A DNA stretch of 52,227 nt from Bacteroidia bacterium (lineage in GTDB: Bacteria; Bacteroidota; Bacteroidia; Bacteroidales; Rikenellaceae). Location: contig BNXD01000005.1 in NCBI GenBank assembly GCA_025999315.1, positions 1 through 52,227 on the forward strand. Reading direction: 5' to 3'. The notes beneath the pieces were generated by a model, which did not search any database, had not been told where the DNA came from, and saw only the letters and a list, made by a program, of their open reading frames with translations. Both the position numbers and the translations under genes were made by a program. This document shows, piece after piece, positions 27,169-36,253 of this stretch (its first letter is position 1; the number at the start of each line of letters is the position of its first letter).

Positions 27169-30100
27169 ATGAAAAATACAATATTGCTGTTGGCCGTCCT
27201 GGCGTTATCGCTCCGGCTCACGGCACAGGTAACGGTAAGCGGGGTGGTCAGATCGTCGTCCGACACTACCGCCTTGCCCGGAGTGCTCATAACCGAGCTC
27301 GGCACCGGTCGTTTTGCCACAACTGACAACAAGGGCCTGTACAACATTCAGGTGGCTTCGGAAAACCCGGTGCTGGTCTTCTCGGCGCTGGGCTACGACG
27401 ACAAACAGGTCAGCGTCGGCCGAAGGAGCGTGGTGGGGGTGATGCTCGAAACCACCCAGCACTCGATCAATGAGGTGGTGGTCATCGGTTACGGGCAGAT
27501 CAGAAAGAGCGACCTGACCGGATCGGTCGGAACAATGAGTTCGCGCGACATCGAGAATTCCACCTCCATGTCGATAAACGAGATCATGTCGGGACGCCTT
27601 GCCGGGGTGAACATTCTGTCCACGGGCGGAGAGCCCGGCGCAGGAATGACCGTCCGCGTGCGAGGGTCTTCTTCGATAAACGCCGATGTCGAGCCGCTCT
27701 ACATTATCGACGGCATACCCTTTGAGAAGAGCAACACGATGACCTCGGCGTTCGGCGGGGTAGGCAACTCCTCTGTCGATCCGATGGCGCAGCTCAACCC
27801 AAACGACATCAAGTCCGTCGAGGTGCTCAAAGACGCTTCGGCCACGGCGATATACGGCTCGCGCGGGGCGAACGGGGTCATTATCATAACGACAAAATCG
27901 GGACAGGAGGGGCGGACGAACATCACCTACTCCAACTCGATGGGCGTGAGCGCCAGACCCCAGAAGGAGATCGAGGTGTTGAACGCCATGCAGTACGCCG
28001 ACTTCAACTACAATGTCATGAAGTATGGAGGCGTCTCGACCGATGGAAAGTACATCACCCCGAACGGCGATCAGGTCAGTTATGCCGACTCGACAGGGCA
28101 CAACTGGCAAAAGGAGATGTTTCGCACGGCGTTGCAACAGAACCACAACGTGAGCATAAGCGGCGGCAATAAACAGACGAAATATCTGGTTTCGGCAGGT
28201 TACTCGGGCCAGGACGGGATCATCAGGAACTCCTCCTATGAACGCTTCACCACGAGGATGAATCTGGTGCAGGAGCTCACCCGGCGCCTGTCGGCGAACG
28301 TAACGCTCACATACACAAAGACCGGCCAGAACGGAAGTGTCATCTCCTCCGACCAGGGCAACGGCTCGGCTTCGGGCGTCATACAGCAGATGATCACCTT
28401 CCGTCCGGTCAACGTGGGGAGCTTCGACGAGATAGACATGCTGGAGTCGCCGCCCGTGGCCAATCCGCTGCTCTACAACAAACTGGCAGTAAAGAAAAAT
28501 GCCTCGACCAGAACGCAGTACTCTTTCGTGCTGAACTACAAACTCACGGACGACCTTAGTCTGAAGGGATCATACAACGGATTCGTGAACAGCGTACGCA
28601 CCAAAGAGTACATGCCCAGGGAGGTGGGGCCGGGATACCAGGTGAATGGCAAGAACACCAGCGGTTACGGCACCCAGAACAAATGGATGGTCGAGGCGTT
28701 TTTGAATTACAACAAGAAATTTAACAAAAATTCCCGTCTCAACGCCATGGCGGGGTATACGATGGAGCGGCTCGACTCAAGGACCGAATCGACCACGGCG
28801 CAGAACATACTTGACGGCAGTCTGGGCGCGGAGAGCATCGGCTGGGGCTCCGATGTGGTGATACCCATCATCAACAACATGTCCCAGGTGTCGCTGATCT
28901 CCTACCTCGGGCGGGCCAACTATACATATCGCGAGAAATATCTTTTCACGGCGAGCCTTCGCGCCGACGGCTCTTCAAAATTCACCAAAGACAACAAATT
29001 CTCATTTTTCCCTTCCGTGGCGTTTGCATGGAAAGCCGGCGACGAGAAGTTCTTACGCGGCGTCAGCCAGATCAGCAACCTCAAATTGCGTACGAGCTAC
29101 GGCCGCACCGGCAACCAGTCCATACAGCCATACAGCACCTTCGACAGGATGAATCTGGGGTATATGCTATTCAGCGGCAAGGTGCTGGAAGGGGGCATAT
29201 ACCCCGCGCAAACAGGCAACTCCAACCTGTGCTGGGAGACTACGGACCAGTATGACGCGGGGATAGATCTGGGGCTGTTCAAGAACAGAATAAATCTCAC
29301 CCTCGACGTATATAACAAACGCACCACAGACCTGCTGCTTCTGCAGCCCGTTTCGCAGACCGCCGGGGTCGACTATATCATCAACAACATAGGTTCGGTG
29401 CGAAATCGCGGCCTCGAGATAAGCCTCAATGTCGTGCCCGTGCGCAACAGGACGTTCATCTGGGAGTCGACATTCAATATCACCTTCAATCGCAACAAGG
29501 TGCTCGATCTGGGAAGCGTGGACTACTACTACGTGGACCCGAGCAACAATACCAACTTCATCAATGCCTTCATAGTGCAGAAGGGGCGGTCGATAGGGAC
29601 GATGTACGGCTACAACTATAAAGGCGTATATCAGTACGAAGATTTCGAGGAATTCTATAATGTCGACGCTGCTACGGGAGCCATGACGCTCAAGTCGCAG
29701 CAGGAGTGCCTGGCCATCTACGATCCCCGCAGGGGATATACGCTGATGCCCGGGGTGACCGACCGCACGTCCGTTAACGTAGCCCCCGGTTTTGCCAAAT
29801 ACGAAGACCTGGACGCTAACGGCATAGTGGATGACCGGGACCGTACGGTGATCGGACACAGCGATCCGCTTTTCTATGGAGGTTTCAGCAATTTGTTCAC
29901 TTACAAGGATTTTGACCTGAACATCTTTATGCAGTACAGCTACGGCAACCAGATATTCAACGCCGCCAACTCGGCTTGGGGCGCGGCCACGCGCAACAAG
30001 AACAAAACGGTCGAGGTGTGGCGGAATATGTGGAAACCCGACGATCCGCAAAATGGCTATCCCTACACCACCGACCTGACCGGTGCGCGCGACATTCCCT

Positions 30101-30360
30101 CGACGATGTGCGTCGAAGATGGCTCGTATATACGTCTGAGCGAAGTAACATTGGGATACAAACTGCCGCAAAGGATCATCTCGAGAGCAGGCATAAGCAG
30201 CATGAGGGTATTCGTGTCGGCGCAGAACCTTTATGTGCTCTCCTCTTACAGCTATTACGACCCCGACATAACATCCAACAATCCCCTGGCTGCAGGTTGG
30301 GACAGATTCTCTTACCCGCGCCCCCGGACATTTATGGGAGGTCTTTCAATTACATTTTAA
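27169..30360 (+). CDS. susC: SusC/RagA-like TonB-dependent outer-membrane transporter
   Basis: Outer-membrane barrel importing oligosaccharides with the SusD lid. It has 1063 residues: signal peptide (1-19); CarboxypepD_reg-like domain (about 20-95, VSGVVRSSSDTTALPGVLI); TonB box region EVVVIGYG; plug domain with TGSVGTMSSRDIEN, GRLAGVNI, VRVRGSSSIN and LYIIDGIP; the AIYGSRGANGVIIITTKSG signature (about 228-247); then a long barrel ending in RPRTFMGGLSITF with a C-terminal Phe. It is complete, with no frameshift. SusD follows 11 bp later. It does not carry an N-terminal STN domain, so it signals through the HTCS rather than an anti-sigma factor. Confidence 0.97.
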   Translation: MKNTILLLAVLALSLRLTAQVTVSGVVRSSSDTTALPGVLITELGTGRFATTDNKGLYNIQVASENPVLVFSALGYDDKQVSVGRRSVVGVMLETTQHSINEVVVIGYGQIRKSDLTGSVGTMSSRDIENSTSMSINEIMSGRLAGVNILSTGGEPGAGMTVRVRGSSSINADVEPLYIIDGIPFEKSNTMTSAFGGVGNSSVDPMAQLNPNDIKSVEVLKDASATAIYGSRGANGVIIITTKSGQEGRTNITYSNSMGVSARPQKEIEVLNAMQYADFNYNVMKYGGVSTDGKYITPNGDQVSYADSTGHNWQKEMFRTALQQNHNVSISGGNKQTKYLVSAGYSGQDGIIRNSSYERFTTRMNLVQELTRRLSANVTLTYTKTGQNGSVISSDQGNGSASGVIQQMITFRPVNVGSFDEIDMLESPPVANPLLYNKLAVKKNASTRTQYSFVLNYKLTDDLSLKGSYNGFVNSVRTKEYMPREVGPGYQVNGKNTSGYGTQNKWMVEAFLNYNKKFNKNSRLNAMAGYTMERLDSRTESTTAQNILDGSLGAESIGWGSDVVIPIINNMSQVSLISYLGRANYTYREKYLFTASLRADGSSKFTKDNKFSFFPSVAFAWKAGDEKFLRGVSQISNLKLRTSYGRTGNQSIQPYSTFDRMNLGYMLFSGKVLEGGIYPAQTGNSNLCWETTDQYDAGIDLGLFKNRINLTLDVYNKRTTDLLLLQPVSQTAGVDYIINNIGSVRNRGLEISLNVVPVRNRTFIWESTFNITFNRNKVLDLGSVDYYYVDPSNNTNFINAFIVQKGRSIGTMYGYNYKGVYQYEDFEEFYNVDAATGAMTLKSQQECLAIYDPRRGYTLMPGVTDRTSVNVAPGFAKYEDLDANGIVDDRDRTVIGHSDPLFYGGFSNLFTYKDFDLNIFMQYSYGNQIFNAANSAWGAATRNKNKTVEVWRNMWKPDDPQNGYPYTTDLTGARDIPSTMCVEDGSYIRLSEVTLGYKLPQRIISRAGISSMRVFVSAQNLYVLSSYSYYDPDITSNNPLAAGWDRFSYPRPRTFMGGLSITF

Positions 30361-30371
30361 CTCATGCGATC

Positions 30372-32156
30372 ATGAAAAAAATCACATATATCATAGCGTT
30401 GGCGCTCTCGGCGGCGGCGCTGCAGGGCTGCAATCCCGACTTTTTGACCGAGTCGCCCGAATCGTTCCTCACCGTACAGGAGAAATACGAAACCCTCGAT
30501 GATTACGAGCTGGCGCTCAAGGGAGTATATATCGCCCTCTCGTCGACGAGCTACCCCATATCCGTCGACGCCAACTTCGGCGGCTACAGATATGGAGCGC
30601 TGGCCCTCGGCGAATGCGGCACGGACGAAGTGTTTGCAGCCAACGACCAGCGAAGCAATGAAATATCTCTGGATTCCTACGGCATTTCCGGTGCGGACCC
30701 CACATTCATAGCCCATTATGGGATAATGTACCAGGTGGTGTCGAGAGCCAACCAGATCATCTCGCGCCTGGACGACGGACGTCTCCTTGCCCGGGAGTGG
30801 GAGCCCATACTGGGCGAGGCGCTGTTTCTTCGCAGTCTTGGCTACTTCAACCTGTTGCGTTCATATGGCGGGGTGCCGCTGCTTACCCTGCCGCTCGATA
30901 ACGACAGCTGGCGAGAGGGGCTGGTGCGCAATTCGATCGAGGAGGTCTATGGGTTGATAATGTCCGACCTGAACAAAGCCGACACGCTGCTGACCGCCAC
31001 ACCCCGCAATAACGAGGTTGGACGGGCCACGCGGCTTGCCGTAAGGACGCTTATGGCCAGGGCCTGCCTGCATGCGGCTTCGATGAAGAACGCGGCCGGG
31101 CTCGATAATGGCGGCCCGGTCGAACTCGACGGGCTCAACAGCTACGCCTGGGTCGATGTCGCCGATCTTTACCGTCAGGCGAGCCACAGTTGCGACACGG
31201 TGATAAACCTGATGCCCGGGATAGAGACGATACCGTACAGTTCGGGATTTTGGCCGAACCGCAACGGTGTGGAATCCATTTTCGAGATACAGTTTTCCAC
31301 ATCGTTCGCCGTGAATGTCGGCAGTCTGGTCGGCCACGCTTTCGGCATGGGTAATGGCAATGGCAAAAAATGGCTCAAGGCCACCGGGGTGGAATATTAC
31401 GGCACGCTGGAAGACAACGATACCCGCACCCAGTTCAACAGGTTGAAACAGTTCTACAACAACCAGGGCAATCTGACCAACACCAACGACACGAACAATT
31501 TTTCGTTCATGAAGTATAACACCGGCTATTCGGACGATGGCGACGGAGGGACGACATCCAAAACCCCGCAGGATTTTGTGGTGATGCGCCTGGCCGAACT
31601 CTACCTCGTCAAAGCCGAAGCGCTGGCCGAACTCGCCGCGCTGGGCGACGCCGAGGGCAGCTGGGTCCAGGCCCTGCAATACCTCAACCGCATCCGCGCA
31701 CGAGCAAGGGGGGCGAACGCCACGGCAGTTATCGACATTCCGTCCAACTACATCACAAATGAGCTGGAAGTTGGGACCATGAACCAGACCCAGCGAAACG
31801 ATCTCTACAAATGCCTCAAACCGGTGGCCGGCATAGTGTCGATGAACGTCAACGGCGCCAACGCAGGGACCATCTCGATAGCGCCCGGCGAGTTGGATAC
31901 GCCGATAAAAAGATTTCGCATATTCGTGCTCAACGAACGCAAATGGGAGTTTACGGGCGAAGGGCACAGGTGGTTCGATCTTGTAAGGCTCGGTTACCTT
32001 AAAAAGATATGCGATGCGATGGATCTGCGTTTCGACGCGGACGGCAAAACCCCGGACAATCTCAGGCGTATGCGTAACGTCAAGTCATCCAATATCTTCC
32101 GCCCCATTCCGCAAAAAGAGGCAGATATGGGCGCCAGACAGAATTTCGGCTACTGA
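30372..32156 (+). CDS. susD: SusD/RagB-like glycan-binding lipoprotein
   Basis: Surface lipoprotein forming the lid on the SusC barrel. The 594 residues start at ATG 30372; a longer frame upstream overlaps susC and is not used. Lipobox LQGC with Cys19, followed by NPDFLTESPESF, is typical of SusD. TPR-like helices follow, with GEALFLRSLGYFNLLRSYGGVPL (about 140-162) and the C-terminal RKWEFTGEGHRWFDLVRLG with IFRPIPQKE, both family signatures. Stop TGA overlaps the next ATG by one base (TGATG), suggesting translational coupling to the hydrolase. Confidence 0.96.
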   Translation: MKKITYIIALALSAAALQGCNPDFLTESPESFLTVQEKYETLDDYELALKGVYIALSSTSYPISVDANFGGYRYGALALGECGTDEVFAANDQRSNEISLDSYGISGADPTFIAHYGIMYQVVSRANQIISRLDDGRLLAREWEPILGEALFLRSLGYFNLLRSYGGVPLLTLPLDNDSWREGLVRNSIEEVYGLIMSDLNKADTLLTATPRNNEVGRATRLAVRTLMARACLHAASMKNAAGLDNGGPVELDGLNSYAWVDVADLYRQASHSCDTVINLMPGIETIPYSSGFWPNRNGVESIFEIQFSTSFAVNVGSLVGHAFGMGNGNGKKWLKATGVEYYGTLEDNDTRTQFNRLKQFYNNQGNLTNTNDTNNFSFMKYNTGYSDDGDGGTTSKTPQDFVVMRLAELYLVKAEALAELAALGDAEGSWVQALQYLNRIRARARGANATAVIDIPSNYITNELEVGTMNQTQRNDLYKCLKPVAGIVSMNVNGANAGTISIAPGELDTPIKRFRIFVLNERKWEFTGEGHRWFDLVRLGYLKKICDAMDLRFDADGKTPDNLRRMRNVKSSNIFRPIPQKEADMGARQNFGY

Positions 32157-34060
32157 TGAAGATCGGGACATATTTCCTGTTGTTTGCTCTTGTCCCCGGC
32201 TGCGCTTTGGCGGCCGGGGTGAGCAATGGTGTGGTAAAAGTTACCCCCAACGCATCTTCCGCCACGATCTCGGTAGAGTACGATGGCCGGAAATGGGATC
32301 AGCAACCTGTCGCGGCGGCATTTGTTTTCAAGAACATCTCTGCCGACGCCACGACCGTCAGGGGCAACCTTGCGCAGAAGAACGGGACCATGGTGGGCGA
32401 CTTTGAAATAGCGATCGACGGACAGACGTCCGAATTCTCTTTCACCACGGTTTTTTACCCCGACACCCTCTCAAAGTCGCTGTTCTATCCCTATCCCTTC
32501 TCTCCCCGCGCCGACGACTGTCTGGTGCTTCCCTACCGCGAAGGGATACGTGTGCGCTGCGACGATTCTTACCTTTTGGGCGGCCTGCTCGCCCGCACCG
32601 ACTTCAGCTTCACCGAGGGACACAATTTCAATATGCCCTGGTGGGGGCTGGAAGGCGCGGCAGGCGGCTATGTGATGGCTGTGGTTGAGACGCCGTTCGA
32701 CGCCCGCATAAAACTCAGGGACACGAACGGTTTGTGGAGCGCTCAGGTCAACTGGTTGCCCCAAATGGGAAAGTTCGGCGACAGGCGCACCATACGTTAC
32801 ATCCTGGGCAAAGGCGGTTATGCGGATATGTGCAAACGCTTTCGCCTCTGGGCGCAGGAGCATGGTTACGTCAGGACCCTCAAGGAGAAGCTCGCGGACA
32901 TTCCCGCCACGGATGATGCTGTCGGCGGCCCTGTGATCTATGTCATGACCGGCAGGGGGGACGCTGTCGACGATTCGGACATAGTGGCGGATTTCATCAG
33001 GGGAGGAGTTACCAAAGGCACGTTCTATGGCGGTGGCGGATGGTATGCCAACATGTCGCCTCGATGTATCAAAAAAGTAAATGCCATGGGGTTCGTTACA
33101 TCGCGCTACGACATAATAACCGATTTCGTGCCCGATGTCGACCTTCCTCTTGTCAACGTGAACCCCAACTGGCCCAAAGATGCCACCATTCGGGAGGCCG
33201 CCATGACAGCCGACGGCGCGCCTCACCGCAACTGGCGCGTAAAGGCCAAGGATGGCTCCACCTACAAAACATATTCGTTGTGCGACCTGCTGATGAAGAA
33301 CCATTTCAAAAAGATCGACGACGATCTGGCGGTCAAATCCTATTCGGGATGGTTCATCGATGTTCTCGGTGCGGTCGAGGTGCGGGAGTGCTACCATCCG
33401 GATCACCGCGCCACCCGCGAGGAGTCGGTGCGGGCCAGGGCGGAAGTTCTGGGCATGCTCTACGATCGCAAACTGGTGGTGGGCACAGAGGCCGGCAATG
33501 TGTTCATGCTCAAAAACTGTCACCTCTTCGAGGGGCTTCGCAGCGTTCACCCGCTGACGATGCACGATCCCAAAACCTCGAAAGACGAAGAGAAGACGCA
33601 CTGGATGTGGGATGCCGGCAAAATGCTGCCTGAGGAGGAGTTGCAGATGCTGATGACCTCACAGAGATATATCGTGCCGCTATGGCAGCTTGCTTTCGGC
33701 GACTGCGTACTCAGTTACATAAGATGGAACCAGCAGACCAACCGCTATCTCGACGCGCAATGGGTCTCCACACACCAGCTCTTCTCGATACTTACCGGAC
33801 AGGGGGCGATGATCTCGGTGCCCGAGGAGTTGTGGAGCAGCTACCGCAAAGATATAGTCGCTATTACCAAGCGTATATTCGACGCCAATCAACCGGTTCG
33901 CTACGCCCTGATGACCGGGCACGGATGTCTGGACAAAAACAGGGATGTGCACTATTCGGATTTCGACAACGGAATGCGTATAATCGTGAATTTTTCGCAG
34001 GAACCCTTCACATACAAAGGCAGGAAGATCGATGCCAGAGACTACATTTTAGAGAGATGA
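32156..34060 (+). CDS. Glycoside hydrolase resembling GH129/GH101 (alpha-GalNAc-type)
   Basis: Probable periplasmic glycosidase, 634 residues, with a signal peptide (about 1-19, ending ALAAG). After a beta-rich N-terminal half comes a TIM-barrel-like half. GWFIDVLG has Asp402 and GTEAGNVF has Glu445, 43 residues apart. As I recall, in the GH129 alpha-N-acetylgalactosaminidase of Bifidobacterium the catalytic Asp and Glu are also 43 residues apart. WWGLEGAAGGYVMAV and THQLFSILTGQGAMIS also look like the GH101/GH129 group. If right, it would remove alpha-linked GalNAc, fitting mucin-type glycans. Other candidates are unassigned TIM-barrel families. It overlaps susD and gh36 by one and four bases, so it is part of the same operon. 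Confidence 0.6.
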   Translation: MKIGTYFLLFALVPGCALAAGVSNGVVKVTPNASSATISVEYDGRKWDQQPVAAAFVFKNISADATTVRGNLAQKNGTMVGDFEIAIDGQTSEFSFTTVFYPDTLSKSLFYPYPFSPRADDCLVLPYREGIRVRCDDSYLLGGLLARTDFSFTEGHNFNMPWWGLEGAAGGYVMAVVETPFDARIKLRDTNGLWSAQVNWLPQMGKFGDRRTIRYILGKGGYADMCKRFRLWAQEHGYVRTLKEKLADIPATDDAVGGPVIYVMTGRGDAVDDSDIVADFIRGGVTKGTFYGGGGWYANMSPRCIKKVNAMGFVTSRYDIITDFVPDVDLPLVNVNPNWPKDATIREAAMTADGAPHRNWRVKAKDGSTYKTYSLCDLLMKNHFKKIDDDLAVKSYSGWFIDVLGAVEVRECYHPDHRATREESVRARAEVLGMLYDRKLVVGTEAGNVFMLKNCHLFEGLRSVHPLTMHDPKTSKDEEKTHWMWDAGKMLPEEELQMLMTSQRYIVPLWQLAFGDCVLSYIRWNQQTNRYLDAQWVSTHQLFSILTGQGAMISVPEELWSSYRKDIVAITKRIFDANQPVRYALMTGHGCLDKNRDVHYSDFDNGMRIIVNFSQEPFTYKGRKIDARDYILER

Positions 34061-36246
34061 CCCGAGCGACCAAATTTTTAGCGGCCATGCTGCTTGCCTT
34101 GCCGGCCATTGTGTGCGCACAAAAAAATTCGACACCCGTCATAGCCATAGAGACAGACGCAACGGGGCTTTATCTGGTGGTGGATGAGCTATGCCTGAAA
34201 CAGAGCCATTACGGTGCGCGTGTTGCCGACCCCGGGCAGTTCCTTCAGGTGCGCGACATGGCGCGCGATGCCTATCCGGTTTACGGCAGCGGCAATCCGA
34301 ACGAGCTGGCCCTGGCCATTACGCACGGCAACGGCAATGTAACGACCATGCTCGCATACAAAAGCCATAGAAGCTGGGACGACCCCTCGGACGGCAATAT
34401 AAAATGGACGGAGATAACGCTCGAGGATACCGCCTATCCCGTAACGGTGCTGCTCACCTACAAAGCTTTTGCCTGCGAGAACGTTATCCAGACGATGGCC
34501 TCGGTTGTCAGCCGCCAACAGCGCATAACCATAAACAGCATAGCCTCATGCTACCTCAATCTCAAATCGAGCGCCTACTATCTGAGCCGCCTTTACGGCG
34601 CTCCCGGTTTCGAGTCGAACCTTCTGTCCGAAAGGATGAGCGAGGGCATCAAGGTCTTCGACTCGAAACGCGGCGTTCGTAACTCTCACTACGACAATCA
34701 GTCGTTCATGATCGCCCTCGAAAATCCGGCAGGCGAGCTGACAGGCGAAGTTGTCGGGGGGGCGCTATGCTGGACGGGCAATTTTCGCATGTCGTACCAG
34801 GTGGACGTCATGCACAACTGCTATGTCTGGGCGGGGATCAATCCCTATCAGGCGGGGTATGTGTTGCTCGAAGGAGGCCGTTTCGATACGCCGTGGATGG
34901 CCCTGACCTACTCCCCTTCGGGCAAGGGGGAGATAACACGCAATTTCCATGACTGGGGGCGCAAATATATGCTCAACGAGCCGCAGCGCATACGTCCCGT
35001 GGCGCTCAACAGCTGGGAGGGTGTCGGGATGGATTTCGACCAGAAGACCATACTCGAAATGATCGACCGGGCCGCCGACCTGGGCGCCGAGGTATTTGTG
35101 CTGGACGATGGCTGGTTTGGCAATAAATATCCGCGGAACGACGAGCGAAACGGACTCGGCGATTGGGATATAAACAAAAAGAAACTGCCCGACGGTTTCA
35201 CCAAATTCATCGAAAGGGCCAGGGCTCGCGGGATAATGTTCGGCATATGGATCGAGCCCGAGATGGTGAACCCCAGCCAGCTCGCCGAGAAACATCCCGA
35301 CTGGATCGTCAAAGCCCCGGACCGACCCCCGCTGATGCACCTCTCGCGCCAGCGCAGCCAGCAGATACTCGACCTTTCCAACCCCCGGGTGCAGGATTTT
35401 GTTTTCGATGTCTTCGACGGCATACTCAAACAGAACCCCGAAATAGGCTATGTGAAATGGGACGCCAACCGTTACGCGCCCGACCATGGCTCTCAATATC
35501 TTCCACCGGACATGCAGGGCAATCTATGGATCGACTATGTCAAGGGGCTCTACTCGGTATACGAACGCATAGTGAAAAAATACCCGCATACGATCATCCA
35601 GCTCTGTTCGAGCGGAGGAGGCAGGGTCGACTGGGGGGCCATGGGCTATCATCACGAATTCTGGCCCAGCGACAATACCGACGCCTTGCAAAGGGTCTAC
35701 ACACAGTGGGGCATAAACCACTTCTTCCCGGCAATGGCGACATCTGCCCACATTTCGCAGGTGCCCAACCATACCACATCGGGGGTAACCCCTCTCAAAT
35801 TCAGGATAGACGTTGCCATGAGCGGCCGCCTGGGGGTCGAACTGCAACCCAGGGATATGACGCCCGAAGAGCTGAAGACGATCTCCTCGGCCATTGCCCA
35901 GTACAAAACCATCAGGGAGGTGATCCAACTGGGCGATCTTTATCGCCTTACCTCGCCCTACGAAGACAATTTCGCCTCGATGGTCTACGTCTCCAAAGAC
36001 AGGAGCCAGGCGGTAGCCTTTTGTTTCGTTACCAAATACAGTCCGGCACAGGATTATCCCGTCATACGCTTCAGCGGGCTCGATCCGAACAGGACTTATG
36101 CGATTTCCGAGATCAACCCCGGCAAAAGCAACGGTTCCCCCTCTGTGGGGAAGAGTTTTACGGGAGATTTTTTGATGAAGAACGGTATCCGCACCACTTT
36201 CTGGCGTGCCTGCGAGAGTGCGGTGTTCCGGTTGAATGCCAAATAA
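34057..36246 (+). CDS. GH36 alpha-galactosidase / alpha-GalNAcase
   Basis: Releases terminal alpha-linked galactose (or GalNAc) from oligosaccharides. The 729 residues start at ATG 34057, which overlaps the previous stop (ATGA). It has a signal peptide (about 1-22), a large N-terminal beta-supersandwich, then the catalytic barrel with NSWEGVGMDFD, VLDDGWFG, FGIWIEPEMVNP, nucleophile Asp469 in YVKWDANR, acid/base Asp539 in WPSDNTD, and CSSGGGRVDWG. The bacterial GH36 length (700-730) fits. It is secreted, unlike many cytoplasmic GH36 enzymes, so it acts in the periplasm after SusC import. Confidence 0.94.
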   Translation: MTRATKFLAAMLLALPAIVCAQKNSTPVIAIETDATGLYLVVDELCLKQSHYGARVADPGQFLQVRDMARDAYPVYGSGNPNELALAITHGNGNVTTMLAYKSHRSWDDPSDGNIKWTEITLEDTAYPVTVLLTYKAFACENVIQTMASVVSRQQRITINSIASCYLNLKSSAYYLSRLYGAPGFESNLLSERMSEGIKVFDSKRGVRNSHYDNQSFMIALENPAGELTGEVVGGALCWTGNFRMSYQVDVMHNCYVWAGINPYQAGYVLLEGGRFDTPWMALTYSPSGKGEITRNFHDWGRKYMLNEPQRIRPVALNSWEGVGMDFDQKTILEMIDRAADLGAEVFVLDDGWFGNKYPRNDERNGLGDWDINKKKLPDGFTKFIERARARGIMFGIWIEPEMVNPSQLAEKHPDWIVKAPDRPPLMHLSRQRSQQILDLSNPRVQDFVFDVFDGILKQNPEIGYVKWDANRYAPDHGSQYLPPDMQGNLWIDYVKGLYSVYERIVKKYPHTIIQLCSSGGGRVDWGAMGYHHEFWPSDNTDALQRVYTQWGINHFFPAMATSAHISQVPNHTTSGVTPLKFRIDVAMSGRLGVELQPRDMTPEELKTISSAIAQYKTIREVIQLGDLYRLTSPYEDNFASMVYVSKDRSQAVAFCFVTKYSPAQDYPVIRFSGLDPNRTYAISEINPGKSNGSPSVGKSFTGDFLMKNGIRTTFWRACESAVFRLNAK

Positions 36247-36253
36247 AGAGTCG

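Noticed and set aside
24855..27347. Open frame of 830 codons on the minus strand opposite the GLUG lipoprotein
   Set aside because: It is antisense to a gene with a signal peptide, lipobox and repeat domains in an operon. Its own composition (Arg, His, Val, Gly rich) is that of a GC-rich shadow frame.
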